Shown piece by piece: positions 44,860 through 53,786 of a DNA stretch of 64,000 bases. Source of the DNA: Bacteroidota bacterium (lineage in GTDB: Bacteria > Bacteroidota > Ignavibacteria > Tepidaquicellales > Tepidaquicellaceae); NCBI GenBank assembly GCA_018266845.1, contig JAFDZO010000027.1, positions 1 to 64,000 of the forward strand, given 5' to 3'. A program made the translations under genes and the position numbers. Below the pieces are notes generated by a model. The model saw only the letters and a program-made list of their open reading frames with translations. It made no database searches and was not told the DNA's origin. The stretch's first letter is position 1. The number at the start of each line of letters is the position of its first letter.

Positions 44860-45796
44860 AGTTAATTTTTTTATTTTTATAAACAATATTTGCAATCAAT
44901 ATTGTTACGAGAATAAAAGGAATTGCTCCGATTAAATCCGCAGCATAATGATAGCGTAAATACACTGTAGAAAAAATCATTAATATAGAGTAAGGCAGAT
45001 AGAAGTAAAATGTGTTAGAGTTCATTTTTTTAGAGAGGTATGTTATCAGCACAATCATAATAGTATGCCCCGAAGGAAAGGCATCTCTCTGCGCAAACAG
45101 CTCAGGATTAGAGTGTCCTGAAGGAATTGACTCTCCAAAATCTATCAAATGCCTGATGTACTTTGCAAAGAATAACCCCGGAAGCTCATTATCTATATCA
45201 AGAAAATTGTGGATTGTAAACCTAGGACCTATTGCAGGCACTAAGAGGTATCCGAGAAATGAAAGATAAAACCCGACAAAGACAACAAACATTTCATATT
45301 TAAGCTCTTCGTATCTGTGCCAGAGATACAATTCCATGGCAAAAATAATCGGCATAAGATAAAAAATTCCATAAATTATTTGCAGGAATTCCGTTAACAA
45401 AGGGTGATTGAAATAGTTTGATACATTGGTCGGATCTCCGCCAAAAATAGCCCTGTCAATTTTTATCAAATAAGAATCATACAGCTTTGGGCTGAGGTAA
45501 ATCATTAAAACATATATCTGTTTAAAACATACGGCAACCATTAATACGGGATAGAAAAATCTTATCAGTCTGGCAAGCCCCGGCTCCCTTCTTGCAAACT
45601 CATCTTTCTTTTCATATATACTTACACAGTAAACTATTCCTATTGCAAGAAAAATATTTACAATCGGAATAAAAAATTTTTCGGAAATCACCGGAAGGGA
45701 AAAAATACTTATGAGTGAAAGTATTGCGAGGAAAATAAGATTAGCAACATCGGGGGCTTCTAAATAACGTAATCTATTTTTAAAATCTTCAATCAA
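44840..45796 (-). CDS. PAP2-family membrane phosphatase/transferase
   Basis: The 318-residue protein has six or more transmembrane helices. The PAP2 catalytic motifs are DAFPSGHTIMI (about 238-248) and YLRYHYAADLIGA (about 285-297), which supply the His and Arg of the phosphate-binding site. The upstream helices fit the Aur1/Ipt1-like (PAP2_3) branch, which can act as a lipid phosphatase or phosphotransferase. mgtE lies upstream on the same strand, nine bases away. Confidence 0.82.
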   Translation of the reverse strand: MIEDFKNRLRYLEAPDVANLIFLAILSLISIFSLPVISEKFFIPIVNIFLAIGIVYCVSIYEKKDEFARREPGLARLIRFFYPVLMVAVCFKQIYVLMIYLSPKLYDSYLIKIDRAIFGGDPTNVSNYFNHPLLTEFLQIIYGIFYLMPIIFAMELYLWHRYEELKYEMFVVFVGFYLSFLGYLLVPAIGPRFTIHNFLDIDNELPGLFFAKYIRHLIDFGESIPSGHSNPELFAQRDAFPSGHTIMIVLITYLSKKMNSNTFYFYLPYSILMIFSTVYLRYHYAADLIGAIPFILVTILIANIVYKNKKINFKNISL

Positions 45797-45805
45797 AGAG
45801 ATGCT

Positions 45806-47212
45806 TTAGATTACAGGATGATTCAAAAGGTATGTAGCAAGAGTCAGAAAAATTGAAACGCCTATTACATCCTGAAAAGCGGTCTCAAACGGACCGGAAG
45901 TAATAGCAGGGTCAAAGCCCAGCTTTTTGGAAAGGAACGGAAAAATAGTCCCGACCACTCCTGAAAGATTAATGGAAATGAACATTGAAATTGCGACAGT
46001 GAAAGCAAAAAGCAATTTGTCTGAATCTTCCCATATAAATCCAATGCAGCCGACAATTAATCCAACGACTAGACCTATTATAGTGGTAGTTTGAAGTTGT
46101 CTTTTTACAGGTTCAAACCACCTGTCGAGGCTTATTAAGCCAGTATCAAGCGCTCTAACAACAATTGCCGCAGACTGCAAACCTGTATTACCTGCAATAG
46201 CTGAAATAACCGGCATAAATGATGCAAGCAAAATTACTTTTTTAAGAGTTTCATCATATTGGGAAATTACAAATCCTCCAATGAACTCAATACCCAATGT
46301 AATTAACACCCAGGGCAAGCGCAGCTTTGCGATTTGAAACGGGGATTTTTTTTCAAGCTCTTCAGAGTCTGAACCCACCATCTTTGCAACATCTTCTGAA
46401 TACTCTTCTTCCATAACATCCATAATATCATCACTGCTGATTTTTCCAATTACTCTTCCATCCATATCAACAACAGGCAGCGAAACAAGGTCATAGCTTC
46501 TGAAAATATTTGCGACTTCCTGCTGGTCAATATCGGCGCGCACAGAAATTACATCGGGATTCATAACGTCTTTAATAATCTTATCCGGTTCCTTCATCAA
46601 AATGATAAACCTTTTTAATGAAATTATTCCGGCTAACTTATTTTCATCATCAACAACCCAAATATTATAAAGCTGGTCAACTTCTTCAGCCTGCTGCTGG
46701 ATTTCCACTATCCCTTCGGCAACGGTTTTATTGCAATGAACTGCAACATATTCCTTAGCCATGATACCGCCGGCAGTATTCTCATCATATTGCAATAGCT
46801 CACGAACTTCCTGCGAATCTTCCTTATCAATCGTATCAAGATTTTGAAGGACTTCATGCTTTTCTTTATCATCAAGCTCGCTTACAAAGTCGGCAGCATC
46901 ATCCGAATACATCTCACTGACAATAGAGCTTAGCTTCTTGCCTTCAAGACGCTCTACTATTTCATCTTTTCTTTCGTCTGAAATCTCAAGCAGAACATTG
47001 CTAGCCGTTTCATCATCAAGAAGAGAAAAAAGATAAAATGCGTCGTCATCCTCCTCAAGATTATCAACGATAACAGCAATATCAAAATCATACAAATCAG
47101 CTAATATATTACGAAGCGAACCATCCAGCTTATCGTGTATTAGTCCGGTAATATCCTCAAGAAGCTGCGTATCAACGTCAAGAACCGATTTATATGTATT
47201 TTCTTTTGACAT
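45806..47212 (-). CDS. mgtE: Magnesium transporter MgtE
   Basis: The 468-residue protein has an N-terminal helical MgtE_N domain (about 1-130, with acidic Mg2+-sensing residues), two CBS domains (about 135-260) and five C-terminal transmembrane helices (about 285-468). The helices include ASFMPVISAIAGNTGLQSAAIVVRALD, the pore-lining segment of the family. It imports Mg2+ with gating by cytoplasmic Mg2+. I see no M-box riboswitch in the 113 bases upstream. Confidence 0.94.
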   Translation of the reverse strand: MSKENTYKSVLDVDTQLLEDITGLIHDKLDGSLRNILADLYDFDIAVIVDNLEEDDDAFYLFSLLDDETASNVLLEISDERKDEIVERLEGKKLSSIVSEMYSDDAADFVSELDDKEKHEVLQNLDTIDKEDSQEVRELLQYDENTAGGIMAKEYVAVHCNKTVAEGIVEIQQQAEEVDQLYNIWVVDDENKLAGIISLKRFIILMKEPDKIIKDVMNPDVISVRADIDQQEVANIFRSYDLVSLPVVDMDGRVIGKISSDDIMDVMEEEYSEDVAKMVGSDSEELEKKSPFQIAKLRLPWVLITLGIEFIGGFVISQYDETLKKVILLASFMPVISAIAGNTGLQSAAIVVRALDTGLISLDRWFEPVKRQLQTTTIIGLVVGLIVGCIGFIWEDSDKLLFAFTVAISMFISINLSGVVGTIFPFLSKKLGFDPAITSGPFETAFQDVIGVSIFLTLATYLLNHPVI

Positions 47213-47325
47213 TTAAAGAAAAGGGCGTTAAAACTGAAAAGATTTTTGAAGTCTTGCAAGTTAGGAATTACAAGGCGGAGTTTCAATTTAAAAAGGAAAT
47301 TGAAGGATAAATTTTACAGTACGAA

Positions 47326-47883
47326 TTAATTTCTCAGATTATGTTTTGCGGCAAGTCCTTCGCAATAATTTTTTGCTTCAAGCAAACTTGTGTTGTTTGT
47401 TTCTTTGTACATCTTTATTGCCCCAATTAAATTTTCATTTCTAATCAAATCTAATAACTGACTATCTAAAGAAGATTGAGAGTTGAATACATCATTTACT
47501 CCTGTTTCAATTTGTCCTTGATATTTAAATAACGCCGGCATTTTTTTCATTACATCTTCCGCCATTTCTACTACTTCCTTTGCCTCTTCCAATGAGATAT
47601 TTTGTTTTTCACGGACAATCTTTATCGCCTCTAATTTTTTTCCTTCTTCAAGCATTGCCGCAATTTCGCCAATCAGCTTAAAATCTTTTGCTGCTGCCTT
47701 AATATTTTTTTTTGTTCGTAATTCAGGATTATAAAGCTCTGTTGATTGCGCAAAAACCTGCTGTCTTTGCATCTGGTAAAAATCACTGTTATTTTTATCC
47801 TTACGGAAAAGTAAACGCAGCAAGAATAATAAAACTATCGCAATCCCTGCTCCGAATATAGCAGCTAATAAAATATTTGTCAT
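47326..47883 (-). CDS. Membrane protein with two L7/L12 C-terminal-like repeats
   Basis: The 185-residue protein has one N-terminal transmembrane helix (about 4-24). Its cytoplasmic part carries two related helical motifs, LEEGKKLEAIKIVREKQNISL followed by EEAKEVVE (about 78-107) and IRNENLIGAIKMYKETNNTSL followed by LEAKNYCEGL (about 146-178). Both follow the K-x-x-A-I-K-x-x-R-x-x-x-x-x-S-L-x-E-A-K pattern of the ribosomal protein bL12 C-terminal domain. Such domains occur in non-ribosomal membrane proteins of unknown role. It is monocistronic. Confidence 0.7.
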   Translation of the reverse strand: MTNILLAAIFGAGIAIVLLFLLRLLFRKDKNNSDFYQMQRQQVFAQSTELYNPELRTKKNIKAAAKDFKLIGEIAAMLEEGKKLEAIKIVREKQNISLEEAKEVVEMAEDVMKKMPALFKYQGQIETGVNDVFNSQSSLDSQLLDLIRNENLIGAIKMYKETNNTSLLEAKNYCEGLAAKHNLRN

Positions 47884-47987
47884 GTCGTAAAATAGTAAAT
47901 TAATGAAAGTAAAACTATGCAGTGAACAAAACTATTAAAGTAGATTTTAATTAATTGATTGTTTAATTTGTCTTAAAATCCATAAAA

Positions 47988-48643
47988 ATGATAAATTTTT
48001 TTTAATATTAGCTTGCTTAATAAGTGTAAATTTATTTGCGCAGGATTGTGAGAAGCATTGTAACAATCATGAAAGTGGAAAAAGCGATTATTTTACTATA
48101 GGGTTTTATACAGGAAGCTATATAGGACAAGGCTCTCAAACTGAAAAGAATTTTTACTTCAATTCAATTTCTACTGAAATAGAATATGTCAAATCTGCTG
48201 ACTTTTCGTTATACGCAAGAGGAATTTACCAATTTTCAAATGTACATATACCTAATTATTATTCTTGGGCACCTTCAGGGACACAGTTTTTATACTATGA
48301 ACCTTCTCATTACAAAATGATAATTTCATTCGGCGGACGGTACTATGTAAGAAAAGAAGGTAACGTGAAACCTTATTTGCAGCTTGGTATAAATCAGGAG
48401 ACACAGTTTCAGGAAAATACAAAAGTTGAATATTTGTACCCTGATGGTGGAAAAGGTTCAGTTACATATTATGATGGCGGGTATTACTTCTACTATTTTA
48501 TGAATATTGGCGTAGGTTTTAATGTTAAAATTTCTAAAAAATTTTCTTTTGATATGAAATATGACCTTAACAAATCTTTGGAAAATACTTCATATAGTTT
48601 TAACGGATTCTCCGTATTAGGAGGTATAAAATATAACTTATAA
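47988..48643 (+). pseudogene. Outer-membrane beta-barrel protein interrupted by a T8 frameshift in the signal peptide
   Basis: From ATG 47988 the first frame reads M-I-N-F-F and stops at 48003-48005. The frame one base over continues LILACLISVNLFAQ and then about 195 residues of aromatic-rich beta-barrel sequence to the stop at 48643, ending in YNL. The two frames meet in a run of eight T (47996-48003). Adding one T would give an intact signal peptide plus barrel of about 218 residues. The in-frame Met at 48317 lies inside the barrel and is not a plausible start. It could be a pseudogene, a slippage-controlled gene or a sequencing error. Confidence 0.7.
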
Positions 48644-48647
48644 TCTT

Positions 48648-49502
48648 CTATCGCCCTAAAATCCCCTCGCCGGAAAAATCATTCAGTGAATAACTTGTTC
48701 TCACGGGCTGCATCGGCGGATTTTCATTATATACCATTGTCTCCATACCTGCTTCTACAATCACCTTATAGTTATTCTGTACTTCATTAATTTTTCTTGT
48801 AAACTCTTCCAGAGTAATTCTTCTATTTTCGTAATCATCGGTTATTTTCTTTTGTTCGGCAAGAGGAGTAAGTGTTGCTTTATTCGTATTATAAACCTCT
48901 ACCTTCCCTTCAAGAACAGTGATGATTGTTTTACGCTCAATCTTTGTTTCATCATCATACTTAGTTGTATCAATCACGAACCTCACATTGAACTTTGTGC
49001 CTCTTGAGCCTACCACCGCATTTTCTGTTGATACTTCATATTTCGTATCGCCGCCCATAACAGGGGCAACCTCAGACCAGGCAGTACCAAGTAACAGCCG
49101 AAGCGAAAAACTTCTTCCACCTTCACAGTTTAGCTCCGACATGTTTATCTCGGAGTTTGGCGCGCCTCTCATTATAGAGCCGTCGGAAAGTGTAATCTCT
49201 ATCATTGATTTCGGGCAGACTTTTATTACATCGCCCTGAGCAGCATTATCTCCAATTGAAGCATTGCTTTCAGTGCCGGGCACTCCGCACTCGCCGGAAG
49301 GTTTTATTATTTTAGCACAGCCCTTAATATTTGAAACTTTGCCGCTGCAGCCTGAAGTATAATATTTATTAATGCTGTTTCCGTCAAATAGAAGGCTATC
49401 GGAATTGAACTTTACTGATGAAAAACTCTGAGCATTTGATTTATGGGAGGATAGTGTGAAGATTAAAATCAAAAAAACTAAAGGGGAAATTTTTGATTTC
49501 AT
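48648..49502 (-). CDS. Secreted FecR-domain protein
   Basis: The 284-residue protein has a signal peptide ending SNAQS. The FecR domain (about 90-205) has ITLSDGSIMRGAPNSEI, LRLLLGTAWSEVAP and TENAVVGSRGTKFNVRF, the usual strands of this beta-rich domain. It lacks the cytoplasmic region and transmembrane helix of FecR anti-sigma regulators, so it is a free periplasmic or secreted form of unknown partner. It is convergent with the interrupted barrel gene, four bases apart. Confidence 0.8.
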   Translation of the reverse strand: MKSKISPLVFLILIFTLSSHKSNAQSFSSVKFNSDSLLFDGNSINKYYTSGCSGKVSNIKGCAKIIKPSGECGVPGTESNASIGDNAAQGDVIKVCPKSMIEITLSDGSIMRGAPNSEINMSELNCEGGRSFSLRLLLGTAWSEVAPVMGGDTKYEVSTENAVVGSRGTKFNVRFVIDTTKYDDETKIERKTIITVLEGKVEVYNTNKATLTPLAEQKKITDDYENRRITLEEFTRKINEVQNNYKVIVEAGMETMVYNENPPMQPVRTSYSLNDFSGEGILGR

Positions 49503-49559
49503 AAGATTTATTTTTAAGAAGATACAAATTTTGAAATGTAATTACAAATTGATAGCCAA

Positions 49560-50012
49560 TCAATATAGATGCAGCTTCATCCCTTCGTGAGTAGCTTTAA
49601 AACCTAATTTCTCGTAAAATCTTAAAGCGTCCTTCCTTCGTTTATCCGATGTTAGCTGAACAATCCTGCAATTTTTCTCCTTCCCTCTTTCAATAGCGTA
49701 ATTTATCATAAGAGAGCCGTATCCTTTTCCCGTCAATCCTTCCTTAATCCTTACGCTTTCTATCAGAAGCCTCATACTGCCCCCGTAATTCAGATTCGGA
49801 ATAAAGGTAAGCTGCATCGTGCCTGCTATTTCTCCGTCAAGCTCCGCTGTAATCAATTCCTGGTTTGAATCAGAGCTTATTTTATCGAAAAAATCATAAT
49901 AAGATTGCGGCAGAGGGGTCTCATATTTTTCTCTTTGCATCCCGAGAAAATCATTAGCCAGCATTTCTATAATGCAGGGCAGATCTTCCCTTACAGCTTT
50001 ACGGAATATCAT
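49560..50012 (-). CDS. GNAT-family N-acetyltransferase
   Basis: The 150-residue protein has the acetyl-CoA-binding motif GLTGKGYGSLMINYAIERGK (about 94-113), then NCRIVQLTSDKRRKDALRFYEKLGF, the standard GNAT motif A/B region. The substrate is unknown. It overlaps the upstream tail-anchored protein gene by four bases (ATGA junction), so the two are co-translated. Confidence 0.88.
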   Translation of the reverse strand: MIFRKAVREDLPCIIEMLANDFLGMQREKYETPLPQSYYDFFDKISSDSNQELITAELDGEIAGTMQLTFIPNLNYGGSMRLLIESVRIKEGLTGKGYGSLMINYAIERGKEKNCRIVQLTSDKRRKDALRFYEKLGFKATHEGMKLHLY

Positions 50013-50791
50013 GTATATTTTTGTAAAATTTTATATAAAATAAAAAAAACAACAAGCATTAAAACAATGAGGAATGAAAAAATATAAACGGGCTTAATTC
50101 TCCGTGATGAATTAGCAGCCTTTTCTGATTTTAATTTTTGCTTTTTTTTCTGCTCTTCGTCCTCTGCAAGAATTTTTTCCATCCAGATTTTCGTATCGGT
50201 AAAATTTTCGTTTACCTCCATAAACATTGCAGAGTTTGCGCTTTTTAGATTTGACTCTGCATAAGACTTGAGATTAAGAATTCCCTCCGGTATTTCCTGC
50301 CTTTTTTTCAAATTGTTAAGATAAACTTTATTGCAGTACTCCAGAATTAATTTACTCACAAAAGCATTTGCTCCTATAACAATGTTATCCAGTTCTAAAA
50401 GATAATTCAAATCATTTATATAAAGCTTCTGCATACTGCTGCTTTCCATTTTTGTGAACAGGTCATTGCGTTCCCTCTCGGAAGAGATTCTAAAATAGGT
50501 TTTCAGATAAAAAAGGCATTCGTTTTTTAGGTCGGTTATCTTTTTGGCGTTTGATGTCAGGTCAAAATCAATTTCAAAGCTTTCGCTAAGCGCTATCTCT
50601 TTTTCAATTTTGAAATCCCTGCAAATAATATCTATGTAATGGAGAAAAGGAATGTGAATACGCTGCCACAAAGCTTCTTTATCGGAAGGATACTCTTCAA
50701 GAACTTCGTCAATATACTCAATTGCGCTTTCGTAGTTTCTTAGCGCCACCTCTTCACGCGCAAGAGTTAGTTTGTTTTCGATATTGAGCAT
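50009..50791 (-). CDS. Tail-anchored helical protein, paralogue A of an unrecognised family
   Basis: The 260-residue protein starts with a TPR-like pair (about 8-45, NYESAIEYIDEVLEEYPSDKEALW). A helical middle carries FRISSERERNDLF (about 102-114), followed by a basic linker and a single C-terminal transmembrane helix (about 235-253) with almost nothing after it. It matches 52832-53677 in order and motifs but lacks the zinc ribbon. No enzymatic motif is visible. It is followed by a coupled GNAT gene. Confidence 0.65.
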   Translation of the reverse strand: MLNIENKLTLAREEVALRNYESAIEYIDEVLEEYPSDKEALWQRIHIPFLHYIDIICRDFKIEKEIALSESFEIDFDLTSNAKKITDLKNECLFYLKTYFRISSERERNDLFTKMESSSMQKLYINDLNYLLELDNIVIGANAFVSKLILEYCNKVYLNNLKKRQEIPEGILNLKSYAESNLKSANSAMFMEVNENFTDTKIWMEKILAEDEEQKKKQKLKSEKAANSSRRIKPVYIFSFLIVLMLVVFFILYKILQKYT

Positions 50792-50936
50792 ATAAAGAAA
50801 ATAAGCATTTCGTCAAAAATAAGATATGATGTAAGAAGCATCATCATATACTGCTTTGAATCACGCAACGAAAAAAACTAGATTTCCAATTTTGCAGTTC
50901 TTGAGTTTTGGAAGGGCGCTCCGTGTGATTTCACGA

Positions 50937-51105
50937 AAAGTAACATTTTTGTAACATTCTTTATTTTTGAGCTATTTTTAATGGTTTGTTACTTTCTCTG
51001 AGCATGTCTAAAAAGTAACATTTTTGTAACATTTTGAATTTTAAATATTGATTATTCAATACTTTTTACTTTCTAGAATGTTACTTTGTCAAATTTGTGT
51101 AACAT
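50937..51105. repeat. AAAGTAACATT iteron-like array
   Basis: A 22-base unit (AAAGTAACATTTTT then GTAACATT) is perfectly repeated at 50937-50958 and 51012-51033. Each unit contains two TAACATT words 11 bases apart. A further TAACATT is at 51099-51105, and inverted forms occur at 51077-51087 (AATGTTACTTT, the exact complement) and near 50987-50994 (GTTACTTT). Confidence 0.7.
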
Positions 51106-51313
51106 TTCTGCAAAATAATTAATAATCCAAAATTGTGTTAAAGAATTCATTCCTGCCTTAATACCCATACAAAAATATGGCATTTAATCCATAGTATAAA
51201 GTCATTTATTTATGCCATATTCAAACCTTATCACACGACAAGAATTGACACAATAAATATTACAAACACAAATTATTTAAACCACGCAGGAAGTGATAAG
51301 AGATTTTTTTAGA

Positions 51314-51349
51314 CACAGAAACGCTAAGACTTCGCAAAGTACGCAAAGT
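51314..51349 (+). repeat. Degenerate CGCAAAG-type tract, copy 3
   Basis: CACAGAAACGCTAAGAC is followed by two CGCAAAG words. It resembles the tracts at 31764-31800 and 32062-32097. Confidence 0.5.
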
Positions 51350-51404
51350 TGATTGAAAGAAATTTTTAGGAAATATGCAGGAGTTTCTCATAATTGAATA
51401 TGAA

Positions 51405-52313
51405 TTAATGACAAGCTCTATGAGAAATGGACTCATTCTTTTGAGTTCTCTTATAAATACACCAGCCGGCGCCGGCAAAAACTATTACTAGCCCTACAAC
51501 CTGAAGCAAATGAATTCCTTGATGCAAAAAAATAAAGCTGAGCAAAGCTGTTAGCGGAATGCTGAAAAAACTGTATGCCGAAGCAGATGATGCTCCAACC
51601 TGCGCTATACATTTATAATATACACCAAATACTGCCGCGCCGCCTAAAGCCCCGCTAAATACAAGCATTAAATAATTAACCTCTCCTAAATTTGCCCAAT
51701 GAATTTGTTGAACATCTACGAAGGAAATTGGTATTAGAATCAGTAACCCAAAAAAAGACAATACAGAAGTAAACATCGTAGGATGATATTTTTTGTTTAT
51801 ATCTGCAACAAGTGCCGAGCTGAATGAATATAAAATTGCGGCAACAAGAACTAATAAATCACCGTAGATTGAACCGCTTCCATGCTGAACTCCACCAAAA
51901 CTTGCAATTCCAACTCCTATTATTGCCACTGCCGCCCCCAAAAAAGCTGACCAGGACCATCGCTCCAGTTTAAATATCACCGAAAACACCATAGAAAAAA
52001 TCGGAGAGACATTAAAAATGATTGATGCTTGCGTTGCAGAAGTTCTCTGAATACCTTCGGCAAAAGCATAAGTATAAAAACCGAAATTCAAAACTCCCGC
52101 TATCATTATTAAAAGAAGCTCCTTCTTTGGAATAACTTTCCACTTCCTCCAAAATGTAGCAAAGAGAGCCATTAAAATTACTATAAATGAAACTCTTATG
52201 AGAGCAACTACATTGCCGGGTATTCCCTTAAGCAAACTCATAAACAGATAGTTTAAACTTATTAACGCAGCGAATATTAGCCCATAAAAGTTAAAGAATT
52301 TACTCCATTTCAT
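51405..52313 (-). CDS. EamA-type drug/metabolite transporter
   Basis: The 302-residue protein has ten predicted transmembrane helices in two EamA repeats. The first contains GNVVALIRVSFIVILMALF and the second GALGGAAVFGVYYKCIAQVGASSASAYSFF followed by a P-L-T-A-L motif. DMT family members export amino acids or metabolites; the substrate is unknown. It ends in a basic, His-containing tail. An intrinsic terminator separates it from the small gene upstream. Confidence 0.88.
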   Translation of the reverse strand: MKWSKFFNFYGLIFAALISLNYLFMSLLKGIPGNVVALIRVSFIVILMALFATFWRKWKVIPKKELLLIMIAGVLNFGFYTYAFAEGIQRTSATQASIIFNVSPIFSMVFSVIFKLERWSWSAFLGAAVAIIGVGIASFGGVQHGSGSIYGDLLVLVAAILYSFSSALVADINKKYHPTMFTSVLSFFGLLILIPISFVDVQQIHWANLGEVNYLMLVFSGALGGAAVFGVYYKCIAQVGASSASAYSFFSIPLTALLSFIFLHQGIHLLQVVGLVIVFAGAGWCIYKRTQKNESISHRACH

Positions 52314-52342
52314 TTTCAGAATTAATTTTGGATTGGTAATAT

Positions 52343-52379
52343 AAAAAAATCCGTAGAGAATTTCACTTCTCTACGGATT
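52343..52379 (-). terminator. Intrinsic terminator of the 85-residue gene
   Basis: A perfect 13-base stem AATCCGTAGAGAA / TTCTCTACGGATT with a six-base loop is followed, on the minus strand, by seven U. This is the strongest terminator in the window. Confidence 0.92.
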
Positions 52380-52410
52380 CAAGGAAATGGAGATAAATGA
52401 GACTTTTATA

Positions 52411-52668
52411 TTAATACACGAGACCTGCCGGAGCAGCGCTCATATAAACCATAGGATTGGTGGCGATAATATCATTAAATTCTTTGAATTGAGTAAAGTT
52501 TACATTCGAGCACCTGAACGAAAGCATTTCGCAGTCATCTTCATACAGCATTACAAGCACTTCATTGTTGTTTAATTTTTGAAAAGTATATTTCATATTT
52601 GTGCCCTTTGATGACCTTTTATTAATCTTCACAAAGGCTTTTTCGAGTTTGTTGAATTCTACTGACAT
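52411..52668 (-). CDS. Small protein of unknown function
   Basis: The 85-residue soluble protein has no signal or membrane segment and an alternating beta/alpha character. The middle segment TFQKLNNNEVLVMLYEDDCEML suggests strands, and the tail AAPAGLVY is hydrophobic. I do not recognise a family. It has its own strong terminator and an isolated position, so it is probably a single, perhaps well-expressed, transcript. Confidence 0.6.
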   Translation of the reverse strand: MSVEFNKLEKAFVKINKRSSKGTNMKYTFQKLNNNEVLVMLYEDDCEMLSFRCSNVNFTQFKEFNDIIATNPMVYMSAAPAGLVY

Positions 52669-52831
52669 GGTTTTAGAGTTTATAGGGTTAATTAATTAAT
52701 TTCTGTAACACCTATATTCATATTCCGTGCCAAAGAAAATCAGGATTTACTCCTTCAAAACATGCTAAAAGTAAAAAATTATAGTAGTTAAGATTATAAA
52801 TGAGATAGTTTACCGACTATATAGAGTAAAT

Positions 52832-53677
52832 CTAAATGAATAAAAGCAAAAAAATAATCAGAACAAGCAGAGCAAGAAGGAGGTAAAGAGTTATGTTGGG
52901 AGTTTTTTTAAGGTTAGTATCTTTTGAATATGTTTGTTTACTAAGATTTTCTGTTTCTATAGTTTTTAAATCCGATAAATAGTTTGAATTTAAAGTAGAA
53001 AAAGATTCAGAATCAATTTTTTTCAAATTTGTTTCTGTCTGACTGATTTGATTTTTTATTTTGTCAGGTAAAGAGATTTTCTTTCTCCGGGCATCCAAAT
53101 CACTTCGATAATAAAGCGGCAAAACGGAAGATAGTATCTCCGAGTTTGTTTGGCTGCATGCGTCATTTAATTTTTCTAAAACTGTTATGCTGTTAAAAAT
53201 CGCTTTAGAAAATTCCTGCTTACGTAATTTTCTTAAAAAATTATTTCTCTCATTATCCGATGAAATTCTAAAAAGATTTACTAATGATTTAATTGCTTTC
53301 TCCTTATATTTTTTATAAGGATTATCTGAATCATCATCAAAATAGCTATTATAATCGTTTTCTGAGTCAGAATAAAATAATTCTCCTTCATATTTTTGAA
53401 GTAATATATTAAAACGCAGCCACAAAGCATCTTTATTGTTGTTATTATCTTCAAGTATTTTTCCAACGTAAGATAACGCTTTATCGAAATTTTTATGGCT
53501 GAATTCAACTTTAGCTAAATCAAGTAATAGATTTTGATTATCACTTTCTTCAGATTTCGCTTCAAGAATATTTATAGTACTGCCGCAATACTCACAGTTA
53601 ATAAATTCAGTATCATTTTCGGTTAAATTTCGAACTATTGCCGAACACGAAGGGCAACGCAGGGTTTTAAGTTCCAT
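52832..53677 (-). CDS. Zinc-ribbon, TPR-like, tail-anchored protein, paralogue B of an unrecognised family
   Basis: The 281-residue protein opens with a zinc ribbon, LRCPSCSAIV (about 7-16) and INCEYCGSTI (about 26-35). A TPR-like pair follows (about 50-90, HKNFDKALSYVGKILEDN then KDALWLRFNIL). The middle segment FRISSDNERNNFLRKL (about 137-152) and a C-terminal transmembrane helix (about 262-280) end the protein. It aligns colinearly with 50009-50791. Zinc-ribbon plus C-terminal anchor suggests a cytoplasm-facing membrane scaffold; that is inference. Confidence 0.68.
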   Translation of the reverse strand: MELKTLRCPSCSAIVRNLTENDTEFINCEYCGSTINILEAKSEESDNQNLLLDLAKVEFSHKNFDKALSYVGKILEDNNNNKDALWLRFNILLQKYEGELFYSDSENDYNSYFDDDSDNPYKKYKEKAIKSLVNLFRISSDNERNNFLRKLRKQEFSKAIFNSITVLEKLNDACSQTNSEILSSVLPLYYRSDLDARRKKISLPDKIKNQISQTETNLKKIDSESFSTLNSNYLSDLKTIETENLSKQTYSKDTNLKKTPNITLYLLLALLVLIIFLLLFI

Positions 53678-53693
53678 AATCGGAAATTAATAA

Positions 53694-53729
53694 ATAAAAA
53701 ACCCGCTTTCAATTTCTTAAAAGCGGGTT
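53694..53729 (-). terminator. Intrinsic terminator of pckG
   Basis: AACCCGCTTT and AAAGCGGGTT form a perfect ten-base stem with a ten-base loop. On the minus strand it runs into six U. It lies about 57 bases after the pckG stop. Confidence 0.85.
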
Positions 53730-53786
53730 AACAATATTTAGTACGTATTTAACTCTGAATTCTACATTCTGAATTCTTAATTCAGT

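Larger units (their letters stand above)
50792..51404. other. 613-base intergenic region with an iterated AAAGTAACATT site array
   Basis: The part nearer the tail-anchored gene holds the repeats listed separately. The other end carries a degenerate CGCAAAG tract at 51314-51349. No reading frame is credible. Because the flanking genes are both on the minus strand, the region lies upstream of the tail-anchored gene and downstream of the DMT transporter. Confidence 0.5.

Noticed and set aside
47213-47325. M-box Mg2+ riboswitch upstream of mgtE
   Set aside because: The 113-base spacer lacks the length and the conserved helices expected.
48317-48643. A stand-alone 108-residue protein starting at 48317
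   Set aside because: The barrel sequence extends in frame well upstream to a signal-peptide-like segment, so this Met is internal to a longer, frameshifted gene.
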